Shown here: positions 60,501 through 61,866 of the stretch, in pieces | How positions within the stretch are numbered: position 1 is the first letter of the stretch | Layout: each line of letters starts with the position of its first letter | NCBI GenBank assembly: GCA_949752745.1 | Contig: OX457024.1 | Coordinates: 51,477,810 to 51,541,809 of the forward strand | Direction: 5' to 3' | Length of the DNA: 64,000 bases | From: Protula sp. h YS-2021 | Lineage: Eukaryota; Annelida; Polychaeta; Sabellida; Serpulidae | Made by a program: the position numbers and the translations under genes | Notes under the pieces: model-generated | Database searches by the model: none | Seen by the model: the letters and a program-made list of their open reading frames with translations, nothing else | Told to the model about the DNA's origin: nothing

Positions 60501-60732
60501 AAACGGTTTTTTAAGCATTGTGAAAATCTTCTAATGGAAATGAAAATAACTTTGAAGCCCGGGTCTGGAATGCACACCTTATAACAAGCCGCTATGACAG
60601 CCAGCAGAGGATTCCGTGACTGGGCGGCCTGTTTACACAGCGTCTTGGCAGGCTGTGGAGTTTTCTCACATTCTCGCACCAAATCGAGCAGGTTGTTGCT
60701 GCCTGTTTGGAACCACGCAGGTCTCATCTCGT
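852..60732 (-). CDS. SPG11: Spatacsin (SPG11 orthologue) gene, internal fragment, 14 exons
   Basis: Spliced CDS, in transcription order: 60732-60578, 55276-55004, 53116-53009, 50312-50135, 47276-47062, 36600-36463, 31442-31287, 28837-28571, 12740-12602, 9551-9403, 8459-8322, 7964-7913, 1650-1489, 994-852. All introns are GT-AG, exon phases agree at all 13 junctions, and the joined frame is open for 757 codons. The protein recalls vertebrate spatacsin at several blocks in the right order: [25 protein letters not shown] then [29 protein letters not shown], and [15 protein letters not shown], which lies in the C-terminal Spatacsin_C region. Spatacsin is a large alpha-solenoid-like protein. With spastizin (ZFYVE26) and the AP-5 adaptor it acts at late endosomes and lysosomes in autophagic lysosome reformation and Golgi retrieval; human loss causes hereditary spastic paraplegia 11. 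The match is from memory of the family, not from a database search. Start codon, stop codon and promoter lie outside the window. Confidence 0.93.
995..1488. other. Intron 13, nothing clear
   Basis: 494 nt between exons 13 and 14. A short run of GGTGGCC/GACCGGTGACC words near 1240-1310 resembles words near 58725-58790 and may be a remnant of a repeat. Confidence 0.5.
1489..1650 (-). CDS. SPG11: Spatacsin exon 13 of window
   Basis: 162 nt; starts with 2 nt of a split codon and ends after 1 nt of a threonine codon. The acceptor reads GATTTAG/CAG/GAAG: two AGs three nt apart are both phase-compatible, so the first base is 1650 or 1647. Donor GCAAA/GTAAGT. The peptide has a short serine-rich stretch, then [20 protein letters not shown] and LLQTVVSSQ, equivalent to vertebrate FLQLTTLCQDRTLVGMKLLDKI. 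Confidence 0.9.
1651..2470. other. Intron 12, right part, nothing recognised
   Basis: No gene, terminus or tandem repeat recognised. A 65-codon open frame on the minus strand at 1949-2146 shows no family resemblance and is probably chance. Confidence 0.5.
2471..3826 (+). mobile_element. Nested Helentron-like elements, families 1 and 2
   Basis: A family 1 head (ACATTGTCCAGGGACG, then GTGACCAGCC) at about 2475 is followed at about 2563 by a family 2 head (ACAAGTTTGTCCAAGGACA, CCCAGCTTAGG). Next come six to seven 51-bp satellite units (2765-3110), then about four units of roughly 150 bp with the phrase TTTTTGGCGGATCGC. It ends in the family 1 hairpin GACCAGCC (3797-3804), GGCTGGTC (3815-3822), TAAA. 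Non-coding. Confidence 0.75.
3827..5404. other. Intron sequence with promoter-like motif only
   Basis: AT-rich intron DNA with no coding signal. A TATAAAAG box near 4976 and a Kozak-like ACCACCATGG at 5116 with a 22-codon frame are noted under findings. Confidence 0.5.
5405..5540 (+). repeat. Fragment of the TGACGTCA repeat
   Basis: Contains the family phrases TTGAACTTTCTCCC, GGGGCTGATGA and AATGACGTCATACGCCTTC found in the longer copies at 17.0, 26.4, 34.8 and 63.8 kb. Confidence 0.65.
5567..5658 (-). mobile_element. Terminal fragment of a GTTACAG MITE
   Basis: Matches the right end of the full element at 13520-13973: TTGAGCAAGTTATTACACGA, the palindrome GGGATTTCATGAAATCCC, and the terminal CTGTAAC. 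A CA run then a long TA tract follow directly. The other end was not found. Confidence 0.75.
5666..5752. repeat. TA microsatellite
   Basis: Uninterrupted TA dinucleotide tract of about 85 bp, next to a MITE terminus. Confidence 0.98.
5782..6237. mobile_element. MITE with ~100-bp inverted ends (AATAAGAATTCTG type)
   Basis: The left end CCGTATCATTTAAAATAAG, then TTCCGGAACAGACTACCGAT and GAATGTCACAGAAATC, recurs inverted at the right end (GATTTCTGTGACATTCGAAT ... ATTTTAAATACCGCGGTG). No coding capacity. Sister copies lie at 10126-10201 and 19880-20338. Confidence 0.82.
6238..7285. other. Intron sequence, nothing recognised
   Basis: AT-rich; one CGGA run near 7160-7175. No gene or clear repeat terminus. 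Confidence 0.5.
7286..7821 (+). mobile_element. Family 1 Helentron-like fragment with 3' hairpin
   Basis: Three degenerate ~150-bp core units (GATCGCCAAAA, AATCCGATCAAAA, GAAGCATTTTGAAAA), a 20-nt C run, then the terminal hairpin GACCAGCC (7792-7799) / GGCTGGTC (7810-7817) followed by TAAA. The 5' head is missing. It ends about 90 nt from exon 12. Confidence 0.8.
7913..7964 (-). CDS. SPG11: Spatacsin exon 12 of window (micro-exon)
   Basis: 52 nt; starts in phase 0 and ends after 1 nt of a codon. Acceptor TTGTGTTTAG/GTGGCT, donor CACCTGG/GTATTT. It encodes [17 protein letters not shown], the counterpart of vertebrate TVAELVAEEVTRELL. It was found by reading and is too short to stand out as an open frame. 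Phase agreement with exons 11 and 13 is the decisive support. Confidence 0.85.
7965..8321. other. Intron 11
   Basis: 357 nt; contains only the splice signals of exons 11 and 12. Confidence 0.7.
8322..8459 (-). CDS. SPG11: Spatacsin exon 11 of window
   Basis: 138 nt, 46 codons, phase 0 at both ends. The acceptor TTTCTCTTTTCCAG/CTTTTA is excellent; donor TCGCAG/GTGAAT. It encodes [18 protein letters not shown] and [17 protein letters not shown], equivalent to vertebrate ELGCSYTDVAAQDGEAMLRK...AQAFISTQGL. Exon 12 follows after an intron of only 357 nt. Confidence 0.93.
8871..8963. repeat. TA microsatellite
   Basis: TA tract of about 90 bp in intron 10. Head-like sequence ACAAGAATGTTTGTGGACA follows at about 8988. 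Confidence 0.98.
8985..9160 (+). mobile_element. Fragments of family 1 head and family 3 head
   Basis: ACAAGAATGTTTGTGGACA then TGTGACCAGC resembles a diverged family 1 start. At 9105 AACTAGAGCCTCAG and GGATCCCCCGTG form a family 3 start. No matching 3' ends adjoin. Confidence 0.55.
9403..9551 (-). CDS. SPG11: Spatacsin exon 10 of window
   Basis: 149 nt; starts with 2 nt of the split serine codon from exon 9 and ends in phase 0. Acceptor TGTACACAG/GTGTGA, donor GCTAAG/GTATAG. The peptide [15 protein letters not shown]...[16 protein letters not shown] matches the well conserved vertebrate block HGKNYCRQVLCLYDLAK. The two alternative frames contain early stops, and the longer plus-strand open frame here is a shadow. 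Confidence 0.92.
9552..10125. other. Intron 9, right part, unresolved repeat-like DNA
   Basis: The 161-codon plus-strand open frame at 9596-10081 has no recognisable domains and low-complexity composition. I see no gene. Confidence 0.5.
10126..10201 (+). mobile_element. Solo end of the AATAAGAATTCTG MITE
   Basis: ACACCGTATTATTTAAAATA through GGTAGGTTATTCCGG; only the left terminus is present. Confidence 0.75.
10240..10535 (+). repeat. Diverged copies of the TGACGTCA repeat
   Basis: Two imperfect copies of GTCGGACCTACCCAAAGCAT / GGCGGACCCACCGAAGGCAT with CCCACCAAGTCTAAAGCTG and GATCCGACGTTT; one carries ATGACGTCACG. Confidence 0.6.
10536..11690. other. Intron 9, nothing recognised
   Basis: Several short open frames on both strands but no recognisable domain, repeat terminus or RNA. 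Confidence 0.5.
11691..11910 (+). repeat. ~140-bp unit with ACTCGTAAATGATGACGTCA
   Basis: One and a half units of the repeat also found as a tandem array at 42120-42720: TAATGTATTTTGTGCCGAAG, CGAGTTATTGAGC, ACTCGTAAATGATGACGTCA. Confidence 0.75.
11985..12290 (+). repeat. Dispersed repeat with GGGGAGACAT end
   Basis: ACATGTGCCCCCAAGCATGC, TCGTTAGTTTCTGAGAACTC and a GGACGGACACAC run match 43445-43610. A TTTTGGGGAGACATA end resembles family 4. Confidence 0.6.
12400..12555 (+). mobile_element. Family 3 Helentron-like 3' end
   Basis: Ends CCCTCCGTTACACGGGGGAT (12532-12551), the reverse complement of the family 3 subterminal motif ATCCCCCGTGTAAC. It stops about 50 nt from the donor of exon 9. Confidence 0.65.
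12602..12740 (-). CDS. SPG11: Spatacsin exon 9 of window
   Basis: 139 nt; starts in phase 0 and ends after 1 nt of a serine codon. Acceptor TTGTTTGCAG/ACATGT, donor GCAGCA/GTGAGT. It encodes [18 protein letters not shown], then a basic stretch [11 protein letters not shown]. The position matches vertebrate LHCRALASGEASMEDL followed by the arginine/serine-rich linker. It is separated from exon 8 by a 15.8 kb intron. Confidence 0.9.
12741..13155. other. Intron 8, right end, nothing recognised
   Basis: No gene or repeat terminus recognised. Confidence 0.5.
13459..13519. repeat. TA microsatellite
   Basis: TA tract directly abutting the left end of the MITE. Confidence 0.95.
13520..13973. mobile_element. 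Complete GTTACAG MITE, 454 bp
   Basis: Starts GTTACAGGGAATCTGTG and ends inverted ATCCCCTGTAAC. Both ends share about 55 bp including the internal palindrome AGGGATTTCATGAAATCCCT and TTCGTGTAAT. It is flanked by TA tracts on both sides and has no coding capacity. Confidence 0.88.
13974..14032. repeat. TA microsatellite
   Basis: TA tract directly abutting the right end of the MITE. Confidence 0.95.
14645..14815 (+). mobile_element. Family 3 Helentron-like 5' end
   Basis: TAACTAGAGCATCAGTCAGG, then TTTCCCCGTGTAA and AATGTCATTGGATGTAGTAA, shared with the complete copy at 46398-46720. The 3' end is missing. Confidence 0.7.
14878..15395 (+). mobile_element. Compact family 2 Helentron-like element
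   Basis: Head ACAAGTTTGTCCAAGAACA with CCCAGTTTACG, seven 51-bp satellite units (14938-15287), GGGGGAGATGCATTTTGAAA, an AACT run, and the 3' hairpin AGCTTGCG/TATAA/CGTAAGCT (15368-15388). It is a complete short copy, about 0.5 kb. Confidence 0.85.
15604..17648 (+). mobile_element. Family 4 element, complete ~2.05 kb copy
   Basis: Starts AAACTAGACTGGCCAGTGCA; carries ATGTCTCCCC at 15699. It has about three 65-bp units (TTATCCGAGTCTGAAATTTG type, 15870-16050), about 800 bp of unique DNA, two TGACGTCA units (16860-17470) and a CA run. It ends in the perfect hairpin ATGTCTCCCC/TTGGTT/GGGGAGACAT (17621-17646). A paralogue fills 62162-64000. Non-coding. Confidence 0.82.
17803..17879. repeat. TA microsatellite
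   Basis: TA tract of about 75 bp. The following 180 bp hold three loose copies of TCAGGCTAT. Confidence 0.95.
18188..18440 (+). mobile_element. tRNA-derived SINE (type A)
   Basis: tRNA-like head with an A box (GTGGCCCAGTGGTTAGAG) and a B box (GGTTCAAACCC), then a central part CCCCATTTCAGTGTAATGTG and a tail AAGGGATCTTAAGAAC ending in an ACAATA run. The head cannot fold as a functional tRNA throughout, so it is a retroposon rather than a tRNA gene. Confidence 0.85.
18527..18992 (-). repeat. ~480-bp dispersed repeat X
   Basis: Minus-strand copy of the sequence at 22556-23046: both hold AACACTTGACAAG at the start, TTTTTTTCTTGACAG, GTAGAACTTGAT, AAAACGCCAT, and TTCAAGAAATAA near the end. Diverged; no coding capacity. 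Confidence 0.7.
19040..19860. other. Intron 8, mostly unrecognised; one hAT-like end
   Basis: TAGGGCTGTGACGGTACGTC and TTCGGTTCGGTACATTTC at 19381-19450 resemble terminal sequence of hAT-type MITEs. No partner terminus was seen. Confidence 0.4.
19880..20338. mobile_element. MITE with inverted ends (AATAAGAATTCTG type)
   Basis: The left end ACACAGTATTATTTAAAATA is inverted at the right as TATTTTAAATAATACGGTGT-like sequence, with inner GACTACCGGTAATCG matching ATTATCGGTAGTC. About 459 bp, the same family as 5782-6237. Confidence 0.82.
20668..21120 (+). repeat. Repeat C (ACAAGCATGTCCAAGGACA head)
   Basis: About 450 bp shared with 29148-29600: ACAAGCATGTCCAAGGACAT, GACCCAGCCGAGTTACC, GAAGCTACCCGAAAAGGGAT, GGAGAAGCACCTAAGAAAC. 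The head matches the family 1 and 2 start word. The 3' hairpin is not identified. Confidence 0.75.
22112..22332 (-). mobile_element. tRNA-derived SINE (type B), inserted in satellite
   Basis: On the minus strand the head GCAGGTAGCTCAGTTGGTAA and the B box GGTTTCGAATCC are followed by CCCATTTCAGTATAATGTGG and GAAAGGGACTTAAAACA. The head differs from the SINE at 18.2 kb, but the central part and tail are shared. Confidence 0.88.
22556..23046 (+). repeat. ~490-bp dispersed repeat X
   Basis: Second copy of the repeat at 18527-18992, interrupting the 51-bp satellite array. Confidence 0.7.
24488..25575 (+). repeat. Family 1 core array with a 371-bp tandem duplication
   Basis: Six to seven ~150-bp core units. 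24678-25048 and 25049-25419 are near-identical copies offset by exactly 371 bp, with only about one base difference in the parts compared. The apparent 60-codon open frames repeated in both copies are a by-product. Confidence 0.88.
25576..26750 (+). mobile_element. Family 4 element, shortened copy
   Basis: About three 65-bp units (25590-25790), part of the unique region (CTAAGTGTAGTTATAGCC, CACCTCGGTGGG), two TGACGTCA units (26398, 26547), a CA run, and the end ATATGTCCCTTTGGTCGGGG/AGACATA. The 5' start and much of the middle are missing relative to 15604-17648. Confidence 0.78.
26751..27239. other. Intron 8, small direct duplication only
   Basis: GCTGCCAAAAA and CACACAGTTTCTTCGTGGGG / GACACAGTTTCCACATGGGG show one ~125-bp direct repeat. 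No gene seen. Confidence 0.5.
27240..27655. mobile_element. Inverted-phrase element (AAAAGAGCGG)
   Basis: Four plus-strand copies of AAAGAGCGG at 27268-27340 face five inverted copies (CCGCTC.TTTT) at 27537-27645. Both ends carry GGACGCAAAAGAGCGG, giving an inverted-repeat element of about 410 bp with no coding capacity. Confidence 0.75.
27656..28570. other. Intron 8, left of exon 8, nothing recognised
   Basis: AT-rich DNA without recognisable features apart from the donor of exon 8. Confidence 0.5.
28571..28837 (-). CDS. SPG11: Spatacsin exon 8 of window
   Basis: 267 nt, 89 codons, phase 0 at both ends. Acceptor TTGCATTGTAG/GCAACA, donor ATACTT/GTAAGT. The first half is a proline/serine-rich linker ([17 protein letters not shown]). 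The second half is the conserved helical block [20 protein letters not shown] ending HNRDLSIIL, equivalent to vertebrate LIGRLLDDGCVHEASRV...PDVALVL. It is much richer in G+C and CpG than its flanks. Confidence 0.93.
29148..29600 (+). repeat. Repeat C, second copy
   Basis: Same as 20668-21120, starting ACAAGCGTGTCCAAGGACAT, with a poly-T insertion at 29380-29400. Confidence 0.75.
29620..30050 (+). repeat. ~185-bp direct repeat
   Basis: CACTCAGTGAAATATCAAAT, CAGTCTGCCTGATAGTTG and GAGATATGGCGTCGA recur at about 29900-29955. The block ends with CCCCCGGTTGGGCGATAAAA, a possible 3' hairpin. Confidence 0.6.
30080..30620 (+). repeat. GGTCAAGGTCACCGA repeat
   Basis: Three to four ~135-bp imperfect units, each with GATCGTGACCGAG, a TCAAGGTC block and TTCGAGATAATGGTCA. 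TCAAGGTC occurs near 30163, 30299 and 30507. Confidence 0.8.
30650..31085 (+). repeat. Family 1 core units
   Basis: Three ~150-bp core units (AATTTTTGGCGGAGCGCC, AATTTTTCAAGA, GAAGAAGCATTCT) with a C run. Both element ends are missing. Confidence 0.75.
31287..31442 (-). CDS. SPG11: Spatacsin exon 7 of window
   Basis: 156 nt, 52 codons, phase 0 at both ends. Acceptor GTACTTTTCAG/GAGCGG, donor ATGCAG/GTGATA. It encodes [15 protein letters not shown], then [15 protein letters not shown], the equivalent of vertebrate LLLTLAGHWLA...EKQIWLCRI. Coordinates may be off by one nt. Confidence 0.9.
31443..32995. other. Intron 6, right part; one short word array
   Basis: 31855-31975 repeats ACGACAAAACGTACCC-like words six times. 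The rest is unrecognised AT-rich DNA. Confidence 0.5.
33000..33285 (+). pseudogene. Non-LTR retrotransposon reverse-transcriptase remnant
   Basis: Frame-broken coding remnant: WWSEHF near 33065, then VAEVIKQLS and [14 protein letters not shown] at 33190-33275, typical of the linker and first RT motif of RTE/Jockey-like LINEs. At least one stop and frame changes interrupt it. No endonuclease or later RT motifs adjoin. Confidence 0.75.
33286..33360 (-). mobile_element. SINE tail fragment
   Basis: GTTTAACGTCCCGTTCAGCG resembles the tail of the type B SINE (TTTTAAGTCCCTTTCAGCG) in the same orientation. The tRNA head is absent. Confidence 0.6.
33419..33545 (+). mobile_element. Family 4 5' end fragment
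   Basis: AAACTAGAGCGGCCAGTGCA, CTCTTTCAATTGACA and CCCCCCCAACTAAACC match the start of the copies at 15.6 and 62.2 kb. Confidence 0.75.
33840..34582. mobile_element. Inverted-phrase element (ATGCGATTAACCGG)
   Basis: ACCGGTTAATCGCATAACC on the left and ATGCGATTAACCGGTTTATG with TGCGTTTATCCGGTACC on the right, both next to TATATATA. This resembles termini of pogo/Tigger-type elements. The interior shows no transposase domain. Confidence 0.55.
34610..34995 (+). repeat. TGACGTCA repeat, one unit
   Basis: AATGACGTCATGCACC, GATGGCGTCATTCG, CAACAATTCCACCAAGTTTG, AATAACGTCATACGCC; ends in a long C run. Confidence 0.75.
35330..36310 (+). repeat. Family 3 3' part split by a TIR element
   Basis: Sequence related to 12400-12555 (CAATCCGACCTATAGTTCGGAG) is interrupted at 35436 and resumes at 36230 (AGTTCGGAGATATAGAG), ending CCCTCTGTTACACTGGGGGG. 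Confidence 0.7.
35437..36229. mobile_element. TIR element with GGACAAAAGGGCC ends and 8-9 bp target duplication
   Basis: About 790 bp. The left ~115 bp (AATCCGGGACAGAAGGGCC, GGACAAAAGGGCCTTGGACA, AAACGGCCCTAAATGAAA) recur inverted on the right (GGCCCTTTTGTCC, CATTTAGGGCCGTTTTGGG, CCTTCTGTCTGGATACC). AGTTCGGAG flanks both sides (35428-35436 and 36230-36238). A duplication of this length is usual for Mutator-like elements; no transposase is present. Confidence 0.8.
36310..36427. mobile_element. Second GGGCC-type terminus beside exon 6
   Basis: GGACGTTATGTCCCGGTTCC, GCCTTACGTCCAAGGCCG and GGGCCCTTCTGTTCCGGATT match the terminus of the element at 35437-36229. It ends about 35 nt from the exon 6 donor. 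Confidence 0.7.
36463..36600 (-). CDS. SPG11: Spatacsin exon 6 of window
   Basis: 138 nt, 46 codons, phase 0 at both ends. Acceptor CAATTTTCAG/CTCAGC, donor TTCAAG/GTTAGA. The peptide includes [19 protein letters not shown] and [10 protein letters not shown], corresponding to the vertebrate block ARIDFWKKCHENF...SSKAASSFF. A GGGCC-type terminal inverted repeat ends only about 35 nt from the donor. Confidence 0.92.
36905..39620. repeat. 51-bp satellite array
   Basis: Unit consensus GCGCATGTTTATTTAACTTG CGTTGATGCGCGGTTCGCAT TTCGGACCAGT. The unit length is divisible by three, so long false open frames appear on both strands (17-residue repeats). A larger block at about 38800-39120 is repeated at 39309-39629. 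Confidence 0.95.
41253..41290. repeat. AACT microsatellite
   Basis: About nine AACT units just before the 3' hairpin of the family 2 element; shorter runs occupy the same place in the other copies. Confidence 0.95.
41343..41720. repeat. ~29-bp array rich in CACGTG
   Basis: Degenerate units alternating CACACGTGTGAC and CTACATGTGAC. About six contain the E-box CACGTG. Confidence 0.8.
41730..41830 (+). mobile_element. Family 4 5' end fragment
   Basis: AAAACTAGAGCGGCCAGTG followed by ACATGTCTCCCCAGCCCC. Confidence 0.65.
42120..42720 (+). repeat. ~140-bp tandem array with TGACGTCA
   Basis: Four units of CTCGTAAATGATGACGTCAT, GGCATGCCAAAAA, TAATGTATTTTGTGCCGAAG, CGAGTTATTGGGC. Related to 11691-11910. 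Confidence 0.85.
42985..43065 (-). repeat. tRNA-like sequence, probably SINE head
   Basis: The minus strand reads GCGTAATAGTTAGAGCGTTA then GAGTTCGATTCCCGG, good A- and B-box sequences. The T stem and acceptor stem do not pair well, so it is not a working tRNA. A T run precedes it on the plus strand. Confidence 0.55.
43066..44245. other. Intron 5, mixed fragments
   Basis: 43380-43400 is a CGGA run; 43445-43610 repeats the sequence at 11985-12130. The rest is unrecognised; no gene seen. Confidence 0.5.
44246..44557 (+). mobile_element. Family 5 element, complete 312-bp copy
   Basis: Starts AAACTAGAGCAGTGTGCATA with ATATTCCCTACAG. The interior has AAGTCCAGCTGGTCCATTTT and a GACAGACCGACC run, and it ends ATATTCCCTGTAGGGGATAA, whose second half inverts the 5' motif. 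A truncated copy lies at 49816-50048. Confidence 0.8.
44769..46030 (+). mobile_element. Family 1 element, ~1.26 kb
   Basis: Head ACAAGAATGTCCAGGGACAC with TGTGACCAGCTGAG, about seven ~150-bp core units with C runs, then GATGTGATAAGACCAGCCCG. The right arm of the hairpin is replaced by a T-rich tract (46030-46105). Confidence 0.85.
46398..46720 (+). mobile_element. Family 3 element, complete ~320-bp copy
   Basis: Starts GAACTAGAGCTTCAGTGAGG with ATCCCCCGTGTAAC at 46422 and ends CCCTCCGTTACACGGGGGAT (46699-46718). The terminal GTTACACGGGGGAT is the exact reverse complement of the 5' motif. No tandem core. Confidence 0.85.
46979..47001. repeat. Short TA tract
   Basis: About 23 bp of TA, 60 nt from the donor of exon 5. 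Confidence 0.9.
47062..47276 (-). CDS. SPG11: Spatacsin exon 5 of window
   Basis: 215 nt, starting with 2 nt of a split valine codon and ending in phase 0. The acceptor TTTTTTACAG/TTCCAA is strong; the donor is AACCAG/GTGACT. It encodes [33 protein letters not shown] and [14 protein letters not shown], matching in order the vertebrate segment that ends LARKVAELAELP. A short TA tract lies about 60 nt beyond the donor, and a 19-bp minisatellite lies about 130 nt upstream of the acceptor. Confidence 0.93.
47405..47592. repeat. 19-bp minisatellite upstream of exon 5
   Basis: About ten units of CAGAATCAGCCAAACGTCT in the intron preceding exon 5. Confidence 0.92.
47870..48345. repeat. ~205-bp tandem repeat, three units
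   Basis: TTGCATTATCGCC, AAAATGATCGGAGACA, TATTATCGCCCAATG and TTAGAGTCACAGAATTGATT recur at about 47872, 48076 and 48281. Confidence 0.85.
48438..48544. repeat. TA microsatellite with an inner palindrome
   Basis: TA tract of about 105 bp broken once by ATATAACCATATAT, preceded by a G run. Confidence 0.95.
48545..49815. other. Intron 4, nothing recognised
   Basis: Several open frames of 60-80 codons on both strands, none with a recognisable domain or flanking splice logic. Confidence 0.5.
49816..50048 (+). mobile_element. Family 5 element, truncated copy
   Basis: Matches the interior of 44246-44557 (CCAGCTGGTCCATTTTCCTT, GTTCCCATAGAAGCTACATA, CGGTCGATCGCAT). Both termini are lost. It ends about 85 nt from the exon 4 donor. 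Confidence 0.8.
50135..50312 (-). CDS. SPG11: Spatacsin exon 4 of window
   Basis: 178 nt; starts in phase 0 and ends after the first nt of a codon. The acceptor CTCTTTTTTCAG/ACAAAG is strong; the donor is CACAAG/GTAATG. The peptide contains [17 protein letters not shown] and [10 protein letters not shown], equivalent to the vertebrate block PALWLKEQV...ESEHLF. Amphipathic helices fit the solenoid character of the protein. Confidence 0.9.
50313..51184. other. Intron 3, left part, nothing recognised
   Basis: No gene, RNA or repeat terminus recognised. Confidence 0.5.
51185..51974. mobile_element. Outer TIR element carrying a nested TTAA element
   Basis: Left CTGGAGTGGTATTATGCTCT, GTCCTTATATTTAAG; right, inverted, AAAATAAGGACAGAGCAGAA, TACCCCTCCAG. 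Without the insert it would be about 200 bp. Confidence 0.72.
51289..51879. mobile_element. TTAA-flanked TIR element, 591 bp
   Basis: TTAA at 51285-51288 and 51880-51883. Inverted ends are AGGAAAATGCGGGTATCT and AGATACCCGCATTTCCCT. A TTAA duplication is the mark of piggyBac-type insertion. There is no transposase, so it is a MITE. Confidence 0.8.
52090..52845 (+). repeat. Degenerate family 1 core units
   Basis: Four to five diverged ~150-bp units and a long C run; ends AGTTGGCTAGTCTAAAA, a mutated hairpin arm. Confidence 0.65.
53009..53116 (-). CDS. SPG11: Spatacsin exon 3 of window
   Basis: 108 nt, 36 codons, phase 0 at both ends. Acceptor GTTTGCAG/AAATCC, donor ACACAG/GTATAA. It encodes [20 protein letters not shown] followed by a leucine-rich helix ending QRLLTQ. 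The position and helical character correspond to the vertebrate segment just after GFQLFF. It is short and hidden behind a longer plus-strand open frame, so it is easily missed. Fit of phase with exons 2 and 4 is the main support. Confidence 0.85.
53117..54574. other. Intron 2, right part, nothing recognised
   Basis: One C run at 53400-53412; no gene, RNA or clear terminus. Confidence 0.5.
54575..54782. repeat. 26-bp perfect tandem array, eight units
   Basis: Unit TATCTCTGTGTTTGTAGGGG TAAACT repeated eight times without a mismatch, in the intron about 220 nt beyond the donor of exon 2. Confidence 0.98.
55004..55276 (-). CDS. SPG11: Spatacsin exon 2 of window, with coding minisatellite
   Basis: 273 nt, phase 0 at both ends. 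Acceptor TACCTTTAG/GGACAA, donor CTCCCG/GTAAAA. It begins [12 protein letters not shown] and ends [11 protein letters not shown]...TAFQLFLP, which matches the vertebrate block around WTLEDL..LWR and GFQLF. Between them lies a serine-leucine-proline tract encoded by five 18-bp units (55155-55244), read SSSLPL on the coding strand. On the plus strand the same DNA reads as a GSDDDS acidic repeat, which is a shadow. The tract looks like a lineage-specific insertion in a loop between two conserved helical blocks. Confidence 0.9.
55155..55244 (-). repeat. 18-bp coding minisatellite in exon 2
   Basis: Five units of GGAAGTGATGACGACAGC (plus strand), one with a C-to-T change. Each unit encodes six residues, SSSLPL in register on the coding strand. 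Confidence 0.95.
55449..55770 (+). mobile_element. Family 1 5' fragment
   Basis: ACAAGAATGTCCAGAAGCAT, TGTGACCAGCCGAGATCTAG, GATCGCCAAAAAGTGG and two core units; then replaced by other repeat sequence. Confidence 0.8.
55786..56364 (+). repeat. ~160-bp tandem units ending in a GACCCC hairpin
   Basis: Three units (ACAATTTTTGACAAGTCG, AACTTCAATATATATA, TGTGCAAGGTAGCATATGCC), a CGGA run, then AGACCCC (56334-56340) and GGGGTCT (56358-56364) followed by AAAAA. Confidence 0.75.
56380..57425. other. Intron 1, unrecognised with C runs
   Basis: ACTAGGGTCTCAGTAAAACG at 56410 is a diverged family 3 start. Two 14-15 nt C runs with CACCGATCGCGCC between them lie at 57272-57313. No gene seen. Confidence 0.5.
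57427..57775. repeat. 43-bp tandem array, eight units
   Basis: Unit CTCAAATACACTGGCAGACA then CGTGTTCCCGTACCCAACCCGAT in two parts. ACACGTGT and ACACTTGT variants alternate irregularly (four of eight have CACGTG). The open frames across it are repeat artefacts. Confidence 0.95.
57776..58825. other. Intron 1, possible solo LTR, otherwise unrecognised
   Basis: A TATATAAAT box at about 58041 and TTCAGTC about 30 nt on resemble a core promoter. TGTCACG at 57984 and CGTCACA near 58672 could be LTR edges, but no target duplication is visible. Confidence 0.3.
58827..60128 (+). mobile_element. Family 1 element, complete ~1.3 kb copy
   Basis: Head ACAAGATTGTCCAGGGACA with TGTGATTAGCTGAT, about seven ~150-bp core units, TACGTACACACGCACATACG, and the intact hairpin GACCAGCC (60103-60110) / GGCTGGTC (60121-60128) followed by TAAA. 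Confidence 0.85.
60129..60475 (+). repeat. Further family 1 core units
   Basis: Two to three diverged units (AATTTTTAGCTACCCGCCAA, ATTGTGGGAAAAGAAGCATT) between the element end and the region of exon 1's donor. Confidence 0.65.
60578..60732 (-). CDS. SPG11: Spatacsin exon 1 of window
   Basis: 155 nt; starts with the last 2 nt of a codon and ends in phase 0. The acceptor ACCTGCAG/ACGAG is the least certain boundary of the model, as no long pyrimidine tract precedes it. The donor is TATAAG/GTGTGC. The peptide runs from [18 protein letters not shown] through [15 protein letters not shown] to [12 protein letters not shown]; the last block matches the vertebrate spatacsin segment NPTLAVLASC. The preceding exon must end in phase 1 and was not found up to 64000. 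Confidence 0.85.
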
Positions 60733-61140
60733 CTGCAGGTACATCCAAAACAACGTCTCACTAATCGAAGTATTTGACACATACAACAGAAAAACAATGA
60801 GCATTCAAATCTCTGCATGAAAATTATTCGAAGTTGCGCCATTTATTGGCGATCGCTGAAATATTCCGGGAAATACTTAGCTGATAGAACACTTTGCTGA
60901 CATATAACGTACATATCCAGTCTAAATCCACGGATTCACATAACCAGTGAATAAAAATCTACTGAATCGACTGATCTGTTCTGTTTAATGGCGCCTGCTC
61001 CTTTCAGTGACAGATTTCCACCGATCCCAGATTGCACGGAATAAGAGTCAATTTGGACAGACTGTTTATTCCCCATAAAATACACAATGTCGCTACACAT
61101 TTTAGGGATGCGGAAGATCTGCGTTTGAAATGGATGTGAA
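60733..61140. other. Intron upstream of exon 1, nothing recognised
   Basis: No conserved spatacsin segment that would supply the required phase-1 upstream exon. Confidence 0.5.
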
Positions 61141-61245
61141 GTGTCCAGAAAAGAACTGTCTGTTGCGAAGTGTCAGGAGGCGAAGTGTCAGGAGGCGAAA
61201 TGTCAGGATGCAAGGTGTCAGGAGGCGAGGTGTCAGGATTCTAGG
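61141..61245. repeat. 15-bp minisatellite
   Basis: Seven units of AAGTGTCAGGAGGCG with small changes. Confidence 0.9.
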
Positions 61246-61866
61246 TGTCGTGGATTCCAACCGATACTATCAGTAATCATTTTGCTTTTGCAATGGCAAA
61301 TGGGTGGATGTATTCAATACTGAATGGGGTACGGAAAAATGGTAGCGAAAAAAAAAACAAACAAATAGCCGAAAATAATGTTAAAGTACTAAAAACGGAA
61401 AAAAAAATGGTAACGTTCTCAGCTGTGCAATTAAGATCAATTTTTGTCAAATAAACTGCCTTGCATGCTTACTCAAAATTCTGCTTTGTGCATATTTCTT
61501 GATGCTTTATAATACCTTTGTTTATCTTATGGGAGGATGAGAAGTGTCCTTGCACACATTACAGCTAATCCTTGTATTACCCAGATGTCACCACAGCAAT
61601 ATATAAGCAGGAGAGCAGGCCACAACATTCGGAACAAGTCACATTCAACTTGGAAGGCCACTGACTGCAGAACTACGTTTGTGATACGCCATATAAAGAT
61701 TAAATATCTTGATGAATTTTTCACCGTGTTAAACTCGTTTTACATTTTTTCGTTTTTGACACTTTACCATTTTTCAGATTACCATTTTTTCCGTTTACCA
61801 TTATTTCGATTGCCATTACTGCCGTTACTATATTTTTCTCCACCCGTACCGAACACATATATATAT

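Noticed and set aside
852..60732. Processed or dead spatacsin pseudogene
   Set aside because: Fourteen exons with intact GT-AG sites, matching phases and no stop in 757 codons argue for a functional gene.
60464..60748. Single 94-codon ORF as a stand-alone gene
   Set aside because: Only the 60578-60732 part is conserved; it has splice sites at both ends and fits the spatacsin exon series.
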